A stretch of 56,948 nt of DNA from Auraticoccus cholistanensis (GTDB lineage: Bacteria; Actinomycetota; Actinomycetes; Propionibacteriales; Propionibacteriaceae), in contig NZ_WPCU01000005.1 in NCBI RefSeq assembly GCF_009742705.1, positions 87,354 through 144,301 of the forward strand, written 5' to 3'. Below, in pieces: positions 1 through 10,123 of this stretch. Position numbers and translations under genes: made by a program. Position 1 is the stretch's first letter, and each line of letters starts with the position of its first letter. The notes beneath the pieces were generated by a model. That model saw only the letters and a list, made by a program, of their open reading frames with translations. It searched no databases and was not told the DNA's origin.

Positions 1-279
1 CTCGGCGACCTGGTCGCCACCTGCTCCTCGCCGCTGTCGCGCAACCGCACCTTCGGCGAGCACCTCGGCCGCGGGCTGGGCGTCGAGGAGGCCACCGCGG
101 TCAGCAACGGCGTCGCCGAGGGGGTCAAGTCGTGCGAGTCCGTGGCCGACCTGGCGCGCTCCCACGGCGTCGACATGCCGATCGTCACCGGCGTCCAGCG
201 GGTCGTCACCGGCCGCTGGACCCCGACGGAGGCGCTGCAGCAGCTGCTCTCGCGCGCCCCCAAGCCCGAGCGCGGCTGA
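1..279 (+). CDS. gpsA: Glycerol-3-phosphate dehydrogenase [NAD(P)+], C-terminal part (cut by window start)
   Basis: The window opens in frame inside this gene and 92 residues to the TGA are visible. They match the C-terminal catalytic domain of GpsA, which reduces dihydroxyacetone phosphate to sn-glycerol 3-phosphate for phospholipid synthesis. The run GDLVATCSSPLSRNR near the start and the later VAEGVKSCE are typical of the family. ddl follows 53 bp downstream, a common actinobacterial pairing. The N-terminal Rossmann domain lies outside the window, so intactness cannot be judged. Confidence 0.9.
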   Translation, partial: LGDLVATCSSPLSRNRTFGEHLGRGLGVEEATAVSNGVAEGVKSCESVADLARSHGVDMPIVTGVQRVVTGRWTPTEALQQLLSRAPKPERG

Positions 280-332
280 GCGCCTAGGGTGTTCCGTGCC
301 CGTTCCCCGGGCCCCCGACCGAGAGGTACCCC

Positions 333-1448
333 ATGACTGACACCCGTCGCCCCAGCGTGGCCGTCGTGTTCGGCGGCGCCAGCAGCGAGCACGGCGTGTC
401 CTGCCTCACCGCCGCGAGCGTGGTGCGCGCGCTGGACCGCTCCCGCTACGACGTGGTGGGCATCGGCATCACCCCGGACGGGCGCTGGCTGCGGGTGGAG
501 GCCGACGACGTCGTCGCGCTGGCCACCGTCGACGGACAGCTGCCCAGCGTCCCCGAGGGCCACCCGACGGCGGTGCTGCTGCACGGCACCGGCGCGGTGC
601 AGCTGGCCTCCCGCGACCTCGACACGCTGCTCGACCCGGTGCCGGTCGACGTCGCCTTCGCGCTGCTGCACGGCCCCTTCGGCGAGGACGGCACCATCCA
701 GGGCATGTTCGAGATGCTCGGGCTGCGCTACGTCGGCTCGGGCGTGGCCGCCAGCGCGGTGTCGATGGACAAGCAGCTGATGAAGCAGGTGCTGGCCGCC
801 AGCGGGCTGCCGGTCGGGCCCTACACCGCCTTCACCGCCGCCGAGTGGCGCGACGACCCCAGCGCCCGGCTCGACGCCGTGCTGTCCCTGGGGCTGCCGG
901 TGTTCGTCAAGCCCGCCCGGGGCGGCTCCAGCATCGGCATCAGCCGCGTCGACGACCCCGACCACCTGGCGGCGGCCGTCGAGACCGCGCTGCGCCACGA
1001 CGCCAGGTGCGTGGTCGAGAAGGGCCTGGTCGACGTCCGCGAGCTCGAGTGCGGGGTGCTGGAGGGCCCCGACGGCCTCGAGGTCACCGCCGCGGCGGAG
1101 ATCCGCACCCGCACGGCGTCCGGGTTCTACGACTTCCAGGCCAAGTACCTGCCCGAGGCCGAGCAGGTCGAGCTGCTGGTGCCCGCGGAGGTGGACCCGG
1201 TGCTGGCCGAGCGCCTGCGCGACACGGCCGTGCGCACCTTCCGCGCGGTCGGGGCCGAGGGCCTGGCCCGGGTGGACACCTTCGTCACCGCCGACGGGCA
1301 GGTGGTGGTCAACGAGATCAACACCATGCCCGGCTTCACCGAGCACTCGATGTTCCCGATGGTCTGGGCGGCCAGCGGGGTGGCCTACCCCGAGCTGGTG
1401 GGCCGGCTGCTGGAGCACGCCCTGCAGCGCCCCCTCGGGCTGCGCTGA
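333..1448 (+). CDS. ddl: D-alanine--D-alanine ligase
   Basis: A 371-residue cytoplasmic ATP-grasp enzyme that joins two D-alanines for the peptidoglycan stem peptide. The N-terminal domain begins VAVVFGGASSEHGVS. The ATP-grasp core has KPARGGSSIGIS near residue 195 and the metal/ATP-binding NEINTMPGFTEHSMFP near residue 330, all family hallmarks. Length is normal. The ATG has GAGAGG about 6 nt upstream. A -10-like TAGGGT at 285-290 suggests its own promoter in the short gap after gpsA, although read-through from gpsA is also possible. Confidence 0.96.
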   Translation: MTDTRRPSVAVVFGGASSEHGVSCLTAASVVRALDRSRYDVVGIGITPDGRWLRVEADDVVALATVDGQLPSVPEGHPTAVLLHGTGAVQLASRDLDTLLDPVPVDVAFALLHGPFGEDGTIQGMFEMLGLRYVGSGVAASAVSMDKQLMKQVLAASGLPVGPYTAFTAAEWRDDPSARLDAVLSLGLPVFVKPARGGSSIGISRVDDPDHLAAAVETALRHDARCVVEKGLVDVRELECGVLEGPDGLEVTAAAEIRTRTASGFYDFQAKYLPEAEQVELLVPAEVDPVLAERLRDTAVRTFRAVGAEGLARVDTFVTADGQVVVNEINTMPGFTEHSMFPMVWAASGVAYPELVGRLLEHALQRPLGLR

Positions 1449-1467
1449 CCGGCGGGTCGGGCGCCGC

Positions 1468-1947
1468 TCAGACGCAGGGCTGCAGCACCGGGTCGTGCTC
1501 GCGGACGAGCGGGGCCAGCTCCACCAGCACGTCCGCCTCGGGGGCGTAGCGGCTGGGGACCCCCACCTCGACGAAGGCCGTCCGGCCGATGGTGGTGAAC
1601 AGGTAGCCGTCGGTGGCGGGTTCGGCGAACCAGCCCACGCCCTCGACCTCGAAGCACTGGCTGGTCGGCTCGAGCGCCGCCGGCTCCGCCACCCCGCAGC
1701 GCAGCGTGATCGGCGGGGTGCCCCAGGCGGCGGTGAGTTTGCCGGTGGCCGGGCCGGTGACGTCGCGGGCGGTCTGCCCGGCGACGGCGGCGGGCAGGTC
1801 GGCGACGAGCTGGGTGCAGACCTCGGCGGCCGCGCCCTGCGGCGCCGGCTGCTCCAGCGCGACCTCGGCCGTGCACCCGGTCAGCAGCCAGCCGGCCAGC
1901 GCGCCGGCGGCCAGGACCGCCGCGGGCCGGGCCCGACGCCCGCTCAG
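1468..1947 (-). CDS. DUF3515-type lipoprotein, probable CTG start
   Basis: Reading from 1947 gives a 159-residue protein: an Arg-containing n-region (LSGRRARPAAV), a hydrophobic stretch, then the lipobox LLTGC with Cys near residue 25. The soluble domain ends REHDPVLQPCV and resembles actinobacterial DUF3515, whose function is unknown. There is no ATG, GTG or TTG in frame between the upstream stop at 2080-2082 and the GTG at 1692, and 1692 would remove the signal peptide and half the domain. The CTG at 1945-1947 overlaps the TGA of the upstream gene as CTGA and has GGTGG about 7 nt before it. It is probably translationally coupled to the Lrp-like gene. Confidence 0.78.
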   Translation of the reverse strand: MSGRRARPAAVLAAGALAGWLLTGCTAEVALEQPAPQGAAAEVCTQLVADLPAAVAGQTARDVTGPATGKLTAAWGTPPITLRCGVAEPAALEPTSQCFEVEGVGWFAEPATDGYLFTTIGRTAFVEVGVPSRYAPEADVLVELAPLVREHDPVLQPCV

Positions 1948-2180
1948 AGGTTCACCACCGGGCAGGTCACCGTGCGGGTGATCCCCGGCACCGTCTGCAC
2001 CTGCGCCACGACCAGCCGGCCGAGGTCGTCGACCGTCGCGGCCTCGACCTCGACCACGACGTCGTAGGGGCCGGTGACGTCACGGGCCACCACCACGCCC
2101 TCCAGCCGGCGGATCTGCTCCGAGACCGCCGCCGACTGCCCGACCCCGGTCTGCACCAGCACGTAGGCCCGCACACTCAT
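1944..2180 (-). CDS. Stand-alone Lrp/AsnC ligand-binding (RAM) domain protein
   Basis: A 78-residue protein that is almost entirely one Lrp/AsnC effector-binding domain (AYVLVQTGVGQSAAVSEQI, then GPYDVVVEVEAATVDDLGRLV). There is no helix-turn-helix, so it cannot bind DNA the way full Lrp does. Single-domain relatives are common in actinobacteria, usually of unknown role, possibly small-molecule sensing. The ATG at 2180 is preferred over in-frame codons upstream because the domain begins immediately and AGGTG lies just upstream. It shares a four-base overlap with the DUF3515 lipoprotein and is divergent from thiL. Confidence 0.85.
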   Translation of the reverse strand: MSVRAYVLVQTGVGQSAAVSEQIRRLEGVVVARDVTGPYDVVVEVEAATVDDLGRLVVAQVQTVPGITRTVTCPVVNL

Positions 2181-2228
2181 CGCTGCACCTGCTCCCGCCT
2201 CGCTCCGCCCGGCCGGTCCGGGATCGGT

Positions 2229-2252
2229 CGGTGGTGGAGGGACGCACCACCG
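2229..2252. promoter_or_regulatory. Inverted repeat between the Lrp-like gene and thiL
   Basis: CGGTGGTG at 2229-2236 and CACCACCG at 2245-2252 form a perfect 8-bp inverted repeat with an 8-bp spacer, about 30 bp upstream of a -10-like TACCGT at 2281-2286 for thiL. The position fits an operator but no known regulator is assigned. No TPP riboswitch elements were recognised. Confidence 0.3.
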
Positions 2253-2342
2253 GGGCACGTCGTCGTGGTGGTTCTCACGCTACCGTGTGCGGGTCCCGGC
2301 CTCCCGGGAACGACCACCCGCCGCCGCCCGGAAGGAGCCCTC

Positions 2343-3296
2343 ATGACCGAGTCCGCCACGCTGGCCGGGCTGGGGGAGTTCGGCGCCGTCGGGCTGCTCA
2401 CCCGCGGCCTGGTCGCCGGGGCCGGGGTGGAGCTGGGGCCGGGGGACGACGCGGCGGTGCTGCAGCCGGGCGGGGCCCGCGTGGTGGTCTCCACCGACAC
2501 GATGGTCGAGGGCGTGCACTTCCGCCGGGACTGGGGCAACGGGCTGGAGACCGGGCGCAAGGCGGTGGCCGCGGCCGCCGCGGACCTGGAGGCGATGGGT
2601 GCCGAGCCGTGGGCGCTGGTGGTCTCGCTGACCGCGCCGGGCGACCTGCCGGTGACCTGGCTGCGGTTCTTCCACCAGGGCGTGCTGTCGGAGTGCGAGC
2701 TGGCGGGGCTGCAGCTGGTGGGCGGCGACACCACCCGCGGCCGCGACGTCACCCTGGGCATGACGGTCCTCGGCCGCCTCGACGGCGAGCCGGTGACCCG
2801 CGCCGGGGCCCGCCCCGGCGACGTGGTGGCGGTCCGCGGCCGGCTCGGCTGGGCGGCCGCCGGGCTGGCGGTGCTGACCCGCGGCTTCCGCTCGCCCCGC
2901 GCCGCGGTGGCCGCCCAGCTGGTGCCGGAGGTGCCGTGGGGGGCGGGCGGCGAGGCCCGCCGGGCCGGCGCCAGCGCCATGATCGACGTCTCCGACGGTC
3001 TGCTGGCCGACCTCGGCCACGTCGCCCGCGCCTCCGGGGTGTCGGTCGACGTGGAGGCCGCCCGGCTCGAGGTGCCCGAGGTGCTGCGGACGGTGGCGCA
3101 GGCCACCGGCAAGGACGCGCTCGGGTTCGTGCTGACCGGCGGGGAGGACCACGCGCTCGCCGCCTGCTTCCCCGCCGCCGGCGTGCCGGACGGGTGGAGC
3201 GTCGTCGGCCGGGTGGTCGAGGCCGGCGACGAGCCGGCGGTCACCGTGGACGGCCGCCGCTGGGAAGGAGCGCAGGGACATGACCACTTCGCCTGA
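2343..3296 (+). CDS. thiL: Thiamine-monophosphate kinase
   Basis: A 317-residue enzyme that phosphorylates thiamine monophosphate to the active cofactor thiamine diphosphate. The N-terminal GPGDDAAVL, followed by [13 protein letters not shown], forms the metal and nucleotide site of the AIRS/PurM-like fold. [11 protein letters not shown] and TGGEDHALA later in the chain are ThiL motifs. The start is the ATG at 2343, which has GGAAGGAG immediately upstream and where homology begins; the frame stays open further upstream without homology. Its end overlaps thiD by 17 bp, so the two are co-transcribed. Confidence 0.95.
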   Translation: MTESATLAGLGEFGAVGLLTRGLVAGAGVELGPGDDAAVLQPGGARVVVSTDTMVEGVHFRRDWGNGLETGRKAVAAAAADLEAMGAEPWALVVSLTAPGDLPVTWLRFFHQGVLSECELAGLQLVGGDTTRGRDVTLGMTVLGRLDGEPVTRAGARPGDVVAVRGRLGWAAAGLAVLTRGFRSPRAAVAAQLVPEVPWGAGGEARRAGASAMIDVSDGLLADLGHVARASGVSVDVEAARLEVPEVLRTVAQATGKDALGFVLTGGEDHALAACFPAAGVPDGWSVVGRVVEAGDEPAVTVDGRRWEGAQGHDHFA

Positions 3297-4125
3297 GCCC
3301 GGCGGACCGGTGGCGCTGCCCACCGCCCGCGTCCTCACCGTGGCCGGTTCGGACTCCGGCGGGGGAGCGGGGATCCAGGCCGACCTGAAGACGATGCTCG
3401 CCCACGGGGTGCACGGGATGAGCGTGCTCACCGCCGTCACAGCGCAGAACTCCCTCGGCGTGCAGGACTGGTGGCCGCTGAGCCGCGAGGCGGTCACCGC
3501 CCAGTTCCGCAGCGTCGTCGACGACATCGGCGTGGACGCGGTCAAGACCGGCATGCTGGGCACCGCCGAGCTGATCGAGACCGTGGCCGGGCTGCTCGAC
3601 ACCCTGCCCGAGGGGGTCCCGGTGGTGGTCGACCCGGTCTGCGCCTCCAAGCACGGCGACCCGCTGCTGACCGAGGACGCGCTGGCCGCGCTCCGCGACG
3701 TGCTGCTGCCCCGGGCCACCGTGGTGACGCCCAACCTCGGCGAGGCCGCCCTGCTCAGCGGGCTGGGCACCGGCACGGCCCCGGCCGCGCTCGCCGCCGC
3801 CCTGGTGGCCGCCGGACCGGACTGGGTGCTGGTCAAGGGCGGCCACAGCGAGGGCCCGCCGACCGACGTGCTGCTCTCGGCCGCCGACGGCTCCCAGCCG
3901 GTCAGCTTCACCGCCGAGCGGGCCGACAACACCCACACCCACGGCACCGGCTGCACCCTCGCCTCGGCCATCGCCAGCCGGCTCGCGCTCGGCCACGACA
4001 TGGTGGCCGCGGTGGCCGCGGCCAAGGAGTACGTCACCGGGGGAGTGCGCACCGGGTTCCCGCTGGGGGAGGGGATCGGACCGGTCGACCACCTGTGGCA
4101 GCTGCGCCCCCACCTGGGCCGATGA
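3280..4125 (+). CDS. thiD: Hydroxymethylpyrimidine/phosphomethylpyrimidine kinase
   Basis: A 281-residue ribokinase-fold enzyme that phosphorylates HMP and HMP-P to HMP-PP for thiamine assembly. [21 protein letters not shown] opens the protein and the C-terminal [17 protein letters not shown] holds the anion hole and catalytic base, both diagnostic. The ATG has GAAGGAGCG about 8 nt upstream, inside the end of thiL, which points to translational coupling. No other thi genes are in the window, so this pair covers only the phosphorylation steps here. Confidence 0.95.
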   Translation: MTTSPEPGGPVALPTARVLTVAGSDSGGGAGIQADLKTMLAHGVHGMSVLTAVTAQNSLGVQDWWPLSREAVTAQFRSVVDDIGVDAVKTGMLGTAELIETVAGLLDTLPEGVPVVVDPVCASKHGDPLLTEDALAALRDVLLPRATVVTPNLGEAALLSGLGTGTAPAALAAALVAAGPDWVLVKGGHSEGPPTDVLLSAADGSQPVSFTAERADNTHTHGTGCTLASAIASRLALGHDMVAAVAAAKEYVTGGVRTGFPLGEGIGPVDHLWQLRPHLGR

Positions 4126-4176
4126 CCCGGCGTGTGCGCCCGGACGCCGGTCGCAGCATGGCGTAGCCTCCCTGGC

Positions 4177-6774
4177 ATGGCGACCCGCGCGTCTTCCCCA
4201 CCGCGGTCGAAGAGCTCCGGATCGGGCACGGCCCGTTCCGGTTCCAGCTCCAGCCGTCCGCGGTCGTCCGGAAGCAAGACCAGCTCTCCCCGCAGCACCA
4301 GCGCACGCGGCACCGGTTCCCGCAGCAGCAAGCCGGCCTCCCGCCGGCCCGCCGGCGGCGGCCGGAGCAGCCGGAACGCGCCCCCGCGCCGGTCGCTGGC
4401 GGCGGTGCTCGGCTCCGGCGTCGTCTCGCTCTTCGCCGGGCTGGCCCACGGCGTGGGCGGCGCGGCGCGCAGCTTCGGCCCCCGCGACGAGGAGCTCGAC
4501 CCGGCGCTGCGCCGCGACGGCGCCGGGCTGCTGCTGCTGGCCGCGGCCGTCGTGCTCGCCGCGGAGTTCTGGTTCGGGCTGCCGCAGCCGGTGGGGCGCT
4601 GGGTGCACGTGGGCGTGAGCTCGGTGATCGGGACGCTGTCCTTCGCCGCCCCGCTCTTCCTGGCCGGGATGGCCTGGCGGACGCTGCGCCACCCCGACCG
4701 CAACGGCCCGGCCGGGCGCCAGGTCGTCGGCTGGATGTCGCTCTCGCTCGGCCTGCTCGGGCTGGTCAACATCTCCGCCGGCAGCCCCGAGCCCTCGGAC
4801 CCGCTGCGGCTGCGGGACGCGGGCGGGGTGCTCGGCTTCATCTCCTCCAGCCTGCTGTCGGAGCTGCTCACCGTCTGGGTGGCGGTGCCGCTGCTGGTGC
4901 TGCTGACCCTGTTCGGGCTGGTCGTCGTGGTCGGCGTCCCGCTGCACGAGGTCCCGTCCCGGTTCCGGGCGCTGCGCCAGGCCACCGCCCGGCCCCAGCT
5001 CGAGCGTCGTCCCGACGACATCGAGTACGGCGTGGACGAGGCCTACGACACCCCGCTGGTGGAGGACGAGCCGCCGCGCCGGCGCGGCCGCCGGGGCCGG
5101 GCCGCGGCCGGCGAGCCGACGGTGCTCCCCGAGCCGGTGGAGGCCTTCCCCGCGGCCGAGCTGGAGCCGGTGCCCGACCCGGCGGAGGAGGAGCGCGGCC
5201 GGCGCACCACCGCCGGACTGCCCGTTGCCGGCGAGCCGGCCGAGACGGTGCTCGAGCCGCCGAACCACAGCCCGATCCCGCAGCGGGTGGAGCAGCTGAC
5301 CCTCTCCGGCGACGTGCAGTACCTGCTGCCCGACGCCTCCACCCTCAAGGCCGGCTCGGTGCCCAAGGCGCGCAGCGAGGCCTCCGACGCGGTGGTCGGC
5401 CAGCTGACCCAGGTGATGCAGGAGTTCGGCATCGACGCCACGGTCACCGGCTACACCCGGGGCCCCACCGTGACCCGCTACGAGGTCGAGCTCGGCCCCG
5501 CGGTCAAGGTGGAGAAGGTGACCGCGCTGAGCAAGAACATCGCCTACGCGGTGGCCAGCGCCGACGTGCGGATCCTGTCCCCGATCCCGGGCAAGTCCGC
5601 CATCGGCATCGAGATCCCCAACGTCGACAAGGAGATCGTCTCCCTCGGCGACGTGCTGCGTTCGTCGCGGGCCCGCAACGACCACCACCCGATGACGGTG
5701 GGGCTGGGCAAGGACGTCGAGGGCGGCTTCGTGGTGGCCAACCTGGCCAAGATGCCGCACCTGCTGGTGGCCGGCGCCACCGGCTCGGGCAAGTCCTCGT
5801 TCATCAACTCGATGATCACCTCGGTGATGATGCGGGCGACCCCCGACGAGGTCCGGATGCTGCTGGTCGACCCCAAGCGGGTCGAGCTCACCGCCTACGA
5901 GGGCATCCCGCACCTGGTCACGCCGATCATCACCAACCCGAAGAAGGCCGCCGAGGCGCTGCAGTGGGTCGTGCGTGAGATGGACATGCGCTACGACGAC
6001 CTGGCCGCCTTCGGGTTCCGCCACGTCGACGACTTCAACAAGGCGGTCCGGGCCAACCAGGTGACGCTGCCCGAGGGCTCGGAGCGGGTGCTGGCGCCCT
6101 ACCCGTACCTGCTGGTCATCGTCGACGAGCTCGCCGACCTGATGATGGTCGCCCCGCGCGACGTCGAGGACTCGATCGTGCGGATCACCCAGCTCGCGCG
6201 GGCGGCCGGCATCCACCTGGTGCTGGCCACGCAGCGGCCCAGCACCGACGTGGTGACCGGTCTGATCAAGGCCAACGTGCCCAGCCGGCTCGCCTTCGCC
6301 ACCTCCTCGATGACCGACTCCCGGGTCATCCTCGACCAGCCGGGCGCGGAGAAGCTGGTGGGTCAGGGCGACGGGCTGTTCCTGCCGATGGGGGCGGGCA
6401 AGGCGATCCGCGTGCAGGGCGCGTGGGTGGCCGAGAGCGAGGTGCGGGCGGTGGTGAAGCACGTCACCGAGCAGCTCTCGCCCACCTACCGCGACGACGT
6501 CGCGGCGCCGGCGGAGTCGAAGAAGGTCGTCGAGGACATCGGCGACGACATGGAGCTGGTGCTGGAGGCCGCCAAGCTGGTGGTGCAGCTCGACCTGGGC
6601 TCGACGTCCATGCTGCAGCGCAAGCTGCGGGTGGGCTTCGCCAAGGCCGGCCGGCTGATGGACATCCTGGAGACCCGCGGCATCGTGGGCCCGTCGGAGG
6701 GCTCCAAGCCGCGCGAGGTGCTGGTCAAGCCCGACGAGCTCGACGACGTGCTGGAGAACCTGCAGAACGGCTGA
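4177..6774 (+). CDS. ftsK: FtsK/SpoIIIE-family DNA translocase
   Basis: An 865-residue septal motor that pumps chromosome termini away from the closing division septum and aids dimer resolution. The first ~70 residues are Ser/Arg-rich and disordered. Four to five hydrophobic segments follow at about 75-250, then an acidic/Pro linker, the alpha domain, and the beta motor with Walker [19 protein letters not shown] and [17 protein letters not shown]. The C-terminal gamma domain ([28 protein letters not shown], in part) reads KOPS sites. The ATG at 4177 is chosen because TAGCCT at 4164-4169 sits 7 nt upstream, suggesting a leaderless mRNA. Confidence 0.95.
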   Translation: MATRASSPPRSKSSGSGTARSGSSSSRPRSSGSKTSSPRSTSARGTGSRSSKPASRRPAGGGRSSRNAPPRRSLAAVLGSGVVSLFAGLAHGVGGAARSFGPRDEELDPALRRDGAGLLLLAAAVVLAAEFWFGLPQPVGRWVHVGVSSVIGTLSFAAPLFLAGMAWRTLRHPDRNGPAGRQVVGWMSLSLGLLGLVNISAGSPEPSDPLRLRDAGGVLGFISSSLLSELLTVWVAVPLLVLLTLFGLVVVVGVPLHEVPSRFRALRQATARPQLERRPDDIEYGVDEAYDTPLVEDEPPRRRGRRGRAAAGEPTVLPEPVEAFPAAELEPVPDPAEEERGRRTTAGLPVAGEPAETVLEPPNHSPIPQRVEQLTLSGDVQYLLPDASTLKAGSVPKARSEASDAVVGQLTQVMQEFGIDATVTGYTRGPTVTRYEVELGPAVKVEKVTALSKNIAYAVASADVRILSPIPGKSAIGIEIPNVDKEIVSLGDVLRSSRARNDHHPMTVGLGKDVEGGFVVANLAKMPHLLVAGATGSGKSSFINSMITSVMMRATPDEVRMLLVDPKRVELTAYEGIPHLVTPIITNPKKAAEALQWVVREMDMRYDDLAAFGFRHVDDFNKAVRANQVTLPEGSERVLAPYPYLLVIVDELADLMMVAPRDVEDSIVRITQLARAAGIHLVLATQRPSTDVVTGLIKANVPSRLAFATSSMTDSRVILDQPGAEKLVGQGDGLFLPMGAGKAIRVQGAWVAESEVRAVVKHVTEQLSPTYRDDVAAPAESKKVVEDIGDDMELVLEAAKLVVQLDLGSTSMLQRKLRVGFAKAGRLMDILETRGIVGPSEGSKPREVLVKPDELDDVLENLQNG

Positions 6775-6779
6775 GACGG

Positions 6780-6808
6780 CCGGGCCCACCCGCACCGGGT
6801 GGGCCCGG
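6780..6808. terminator. Bidirectional hairpin terminator after ftsK
   Basis: A perfect 12-bp stem (CCGGGCCCACCC at 6780-6791 pairing with 6797-6808) closes a 5-nt loop. It lies between the convergent ends of ftsK and the lipoprotein gene. There is no U-tract, as is usual for actinobacterial terminators. Confidence 0.8.
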
Positions 6809-6817
6809 ACCGGCGGC

Positions 6818-7297
6818 TCAGCCGGGGGTGATCTCGTTGCCGCAGGTGCTGATCGCCTCCGACAGCGCCGTCAGGTCGTCGGCGTCGGCGGAGGCCAGCT
6901 CGCCGTCGGCGAAGGCCTGCAGCGAGTCCGCGGAGGCCGAGTCGTAGATCTTGTCGACCGCGCAGCTGCTCAGCTGGTCCAGCACCGCCTTGCTGAGCTC
7001 GCCCATCCCGGGGGCGAACTCGCCGATGGCGGCCGTCAGCCCCGCCGCCACCTCCTCGCGGCTGGGCTTGTCCCCGCCCTGCTCCTCGCTGCTGCTGGTC
7101 TCCCCGCCGGCGCTGGGGCTCTCGCCCGCGCTGGGGCTCCCGCTCGCGCTGGGGGCCTGCTCGCTGGCCGCCGGCGCGTCGGGCGAGGCGGTCTCCTCCG
7201 AGCTGCCCCCGCAGCCGGAGAGGGTCAGGCCGAGCCCGAGGACGAGCGCGGCGAGGCCCCCGGTGAGGCGGCGGGAGGACGTGGGGACGATGGGCAT
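6818..7297 (-). CDS. Small secreted lipoprotein of unknown function
   Basis: A 159-residue protein with a lipoprotein signal peptide: positive n-region (TSSRRL), hydrophobic [14 protein letters not shown], lipobox LSGC with Cys near residue 29. A roughly 45-residue Ser/Ala/Gly/Glu linker with ASPSAGES-type repeats leads to a small domain containing two Cys ([13 protein letters not shown] and [14 protein letters not shown]), which could form a disulfide outside the cell. The domain is not one I recognise. The ATG at 7297 has GAGGAG about 6 nt upstream. It is divergent from rimO. Confidence 0.82.
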   Translation of the reverse strand: MPIVPTSSRRLTGGLAALVLGLGLTLSGCGGSSEETASPDAPAASEQAPSASGSPSAGESPSAGGETSSSEEQGGDKPSREEVAAGLTAAIGEFAPGMGELSKAVLDQLSSCAVDKIYDSASADSLQAFADGELASADADDLTALSEAISTCGNEITPG

Positions 7298-7463
7298 GGA
7301 TCTCCTCGGGGAGGTTCGTGGACGTCGGCGGACGGCGCTGTCCCGACCGGGCCACCAGGCCCGGGTCGCCGCCCACCCTAGAGGTCGGGGGGTCCGCCAC
7401 CCCGGCGCCGAGGGGCCGTCGATGCGGTGCCGGGCACCGGCCCGGGACATACTGGACGACGAC

Positions 7464-8969
7464 ATGACGACCCGCACCGAGCCCGAGCGCCCCCCGACGC
7501 AGCCGACCCAGCCGACCACCGTCCACCTGGTGTCCCTGGGCTGCGCCCGCAACGACGTCGACTCCGAGGAGCTCGCGGCCCGGCTCGAGGCCGGCGGCTT
7601 CCGGCTGGTGGACGACCCGGAGCAGGCCGAGGCGGTGATGGTCAACACCTGCGGGTTCGTCGAGTCGGCCAAGAAGGACTCCGTCGACACCCTGCTGGCC
7701 GCTGCCGACCTCAAGGAGTCCGGGCAGGCCCGGGCCGTGGTGGCGGTGGGCTGCCTGGCCGAGCGCTACGGCCGCGACCTGGCCGAGTCGCTGCCCGAGG
7801 CCGACGCCGTGCTCGGCTTCGACGACTACGCCGACGTGGCGGCCCGGCTGCAGGACGTGCTGGCCGGTGGCCGCCACGTCGCCCACGCGCCGCGGGACCG
7901 CCGCCGGCTGCTGCCCATCACCCCGGTGCAGCGCCAGGAGGCGGCCGCCTCCGTCGCGCTGCCGGGCCACGGCGCCGCACCCGACCTGCCGGCGGGGGTC
8001 GCGCCGGCCAGCGGGCCGCGGGCGCTCCGCCGCCGGCTCGGCTCCGGCCCGATGGCCCCGCTCAAGATCGCCTCCGGGTGCGACCGCCGGTGCACCTTCT
8101 GCGCCATCCCCGCCTTCCGCGGCGCCTACGTGTCCCGCCCGCCGGCCGACGTGCTCGCCGAGGCCCGCTGGCTGGCCGGGCAGGGGGTGCGCGAGCTCTT
8201 CCTGGTGAGCGAGAACTCCAGCTCCTACGGCAAGGACCTCGGCGACATCCGCCTGATGGAGGGCCTGCTGGGCGAGCTGGCCGCGGTCGACGGCATCGAC
8301 TGGGTGCGGGTGTCCTACCTGCAGCCGGCGGAGACCCGGGCCTCGCTGGTCGCGGCGATGACCTCGGTCGAGGGCGTCGTGCCCTACTTCGACCTGTCCT
8401 TCCAGCACGCGGCTCCCGCGGTGCTGCGGCGGATGCGACGCTTCGGCGACCCGGACTCCTTCCTGGGGCTCGTCGAGTCGGTGCGCGAGCGCGCCCCGCA
8501 CGCCGGGATCCGGTCCAACGTCATCGTCGGTTTCCCCGGCGAGACCGAGCAGGACCTGCAGACGCTGCTCGACTTCCTCACCGCCGCCCGGCTGGACGCG
8601 GTGGGCGTCTTCCCCTACTCCGACGAGGACGGCACCGCGGCGACCGGCCTGGACGGGCACCTGCCCGAGGAGGTCGTGGAGGAGCGGCGCGCGGCCGCGG
8701 TGGACCTGGTGACCGAGCTGATGGACCAGCGGGCCGAGGACCGGATCGGCGAGCGGGTGCAGGTGCTGGTGGAGAGCGACGACACCGACGACCCCGACGA
8801 ACCGGCCTGGACCGGCCGCAGCGCCCACCAGGGGCCCGAGGTGGACGGCGTCACCCGGCTGGTCGAACGCGACGGGCGTCCGCCCGCCGGTGTCGGCGTG
8901 GGCGACCTGGTCACGGCGGTGGTCCGGGCCAACGAGGGGCCCGACCTGCTGGCCGAGGTGGTGCGGTGA
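7464..8969 (+). CDS. rimO: Ribosomal protein uS12 methylthiotransferase RimO
   Basis: A 501-residue radical-SAM enzyme that adds a methylthio group to an Asp of ribosomal protein S12. The N-terminal UPF0004 domain carries the auxiliary cluster Cys in [22 protein letters not shown] and VGCLAERY. The radical-SAM CxxxCxxC is in [17 protein letters not shown] near residue 206. A TRAM-like C-terminus follows. A roughly 50-residue Ala/Arg/Pro-rich insert before the radical-SAM core is usual in actinobacterial RimO. A CATACT -10-like element at 7448-7453 lies 10 nt before the ATG. The stop overlaps the pgsA start. Confidence 0.95.
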   Translation: MTTRTEPERPPTQPTQPTTVHLVSLGCARNDVDSEELAARLEAGGFRLVDDPEQAEAVMVNTCGFVESAKKDSVDTLLAAADLKESGQARAVVAVGCLAERYGRDLAESLPEADAVLGFDDYADVAARLQDVLAGGRHVAHAPRDRRRLLPITPVQRQEAAASVALPGHGAAPDLPAGVAPASGPRALRRRLGSGPMAPLKIASGCDRRCTFCAIPAFRGAYVSRPPADVLAEARWLAGQGVRELFLVSENSSSYGKDLGDIRLMEGLLGELAAVDGIDWVRVSYLQPAETRASLVAAMTSVEGVVPYFDLSFQHAAPAVLRRMRRFGDPDSFLGLVESVRERAPHAGIRSNVIVGFPGETEQDLQTLLDFLTAARLDAVGVFPYSDEDGTAATGLDGHLPEEVVEERRAAAVDLVTELMDQRAEDRIGERVQVLVESDDTDDPDEPAWTGRSAHQGPEVDGVTRLVERDGRPPAGVGVGDLVTAVVRANEGPDLLAEVVR

Positions 8970-9547
8970 CCGCCGCCCGCGAGGGCGCGACGGCGTCCAA
9001 CGTCAACGTGCCCAACGCGCTGACGGTGCTGCGGGTGCTGATGGTGCCGGTGTTCGCCTGGGTACTTCTGGCCCACCCCCACGAGGCGGGCTGGCGCGTC
9101 GGGGCGGCGGCGCTGTTCGTGGTGGCCATCCTGACCGACAGCCTGGACGGCCACCTGGCGCGCAAGCACGACCTGATCACGAGCTTCGGCAAGCTGGCCG
9201 ACCCGATCGCCGACAAGGCGCTGACCGGGATGGCCTTCATCGGGCTGAGCATCATCGGCGAGCTGTGGTGGTGGGTCACCGTCGTGATCCTGGTCCGTGA
9301 GTGGGGCATCACCGTGATGCGGTTCGTGGTGCTGCGCTACGGCGTGATGGCCGCCGGCCGGGGCGGGAAGCTGAAGACGGTGCTGCAGGCGGTGGCCCTG
9401 GTGCTCTACCTGCTGCCGCTGAGCGGGGTGCTCGACGTGGTCGCCACGGTGGCCATGGCCGCCGCCTTCGTGGTGACCGTGGTGACCGGGCTGGACTACG
9501 TCCGCGACGCCGTCCGGCTGCGGCGCGACGGCCGCCGCCCGGCATGA
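8966..9547 (+). CDS. pgsA: CDP-diacylglycerol--glycerol-3-phosphate 3-phosphatidyltransferase
   Basis: A 193-residue integral membrane enzyme that makes phosphatidylglycerol phosphate from CDP-diacylglycerol. The full CDP-alcohol phosphotransferase signature D-x2-DG-x2-AR-x8-G-x3-D-x3-D is present, from DSLDGHLAR to DPIADK, with several transmembrane helices around it. The start is a GTG overlapping the rimO TGA (GTGA); the frame is open far upstream, but only because it runs through rimO in the wrong frame. Another CDP-alcohol transferase of this family is possible, but gene order supports PgsA. Confidence 0.9.
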   Translation: MTAAREGATASNVNVPNALTVLRVLMVPVFAWVLLAHPHEAGWRVGAAALFVVAILTDSLDGHLARKHDLITSFGKLADPIADKALTGMAFIGLSIIGELWWWVTVVILVREWGITVMRFVVLRYGVMAAGRGGKLKTVLQAVALVLYLLPLSGVLDVVATVAMAAAFVVTVVTGLDYVRDAVRLRRDGRRPA

Positions 9548-10074
9548 GCCGCCCGGTGGCCGCCGAGCTGGTGGCCGAGCTGACCGGACGGGGGCTCACG
9601 CTGGCCACCGCCGAGTCGCTGACCGCGGGGCTGGTGGCTGCCACCGTCGCGGAGGTGCCCGGGGCCTCGGCGGTGCTGCGGGGCGGGGTGGTGGCCTACG
9701 CGGGCGAGCTCAAGGCCGAGCTGCTCGGGGTGCCGGTCGACGTGCTGGCCCGTCACGGCGCCGTCTCGCAGCAGACGGCGGCCGCGCTGGCCGCCGGCGC
9801 CCGTCAGCGGCTGCGGGCCGACCTGGGGCTGGGGACCACGGGGGTGGCCGGGCCGGACCCGGCCGAGGGGCACCCGCCGGGGCACGTCTGGATCGCGGTG
9901 GCCACCGCGGACCGGGTGGAGACCAGGCTGCTGGACCTGCCGGGCGGACGCCAGGAGGTGCGCGCGGCCACCGTGGTCGAGGTGTGCCGGCTGGCGCTGC
10001 AGGTGCTCGCCGCACCCGCCGACGGCGCGGCCCCGACCGGGACCGGGGAACACACCCCGTCCGCCGGCGGTTGA
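9544..10074 (+). CDS. cinA: CinA C-terminal domain protein (nicotinamide-nucleotide amidase type)
   Basis: A 176-residue protein that is only the CinA C-terminal (PncC-like) domain, with no MoaB-like N-terminal domain. Diagnostic stretches are [40 protein letters not shown] and [16 protein letters not shown]. The activity known for the family is deamidation of NMN to nicotinate mononucleotide in NAD salvage. The ATG overlaps the pgsA TGA as ATGA, so rimO, pgsA and cinA form one translationally coupled operon. The last 20 residues are Pro/Gly-rich and probably disordered. Confidence 0.9.
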   Translation: MSRPVAAELVAELTGRGLTLATAESLTAGLVAATVAEVPGASAVLRGGVVAYAGELKAELLGVPVDVLARHGAVSQQTAAALAAGARQRLRADLGLGTTGVAGPDPAEGHPPGHVWIAVATADRVETRLLDLPGGRQEVRAATVVEVCRLALQVLAAPADGAAPTGTGEHTPSAGG

Positions 10075-10123
10075 GGAGGAGGACCCGTCGGCGACGCCGG
10101 GCGGCGCGAGGCGTCCGGTCCGC

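Noticed and set aside
2181-2342. Possible TPP riboswitch ahead of thiL
   Set aside because: No CTGAGA-type core or P2-P5 arrangement is visible; the 162-bp gap holds only an 8-bp inverted repeat, a -10 and a normal ribosome site.
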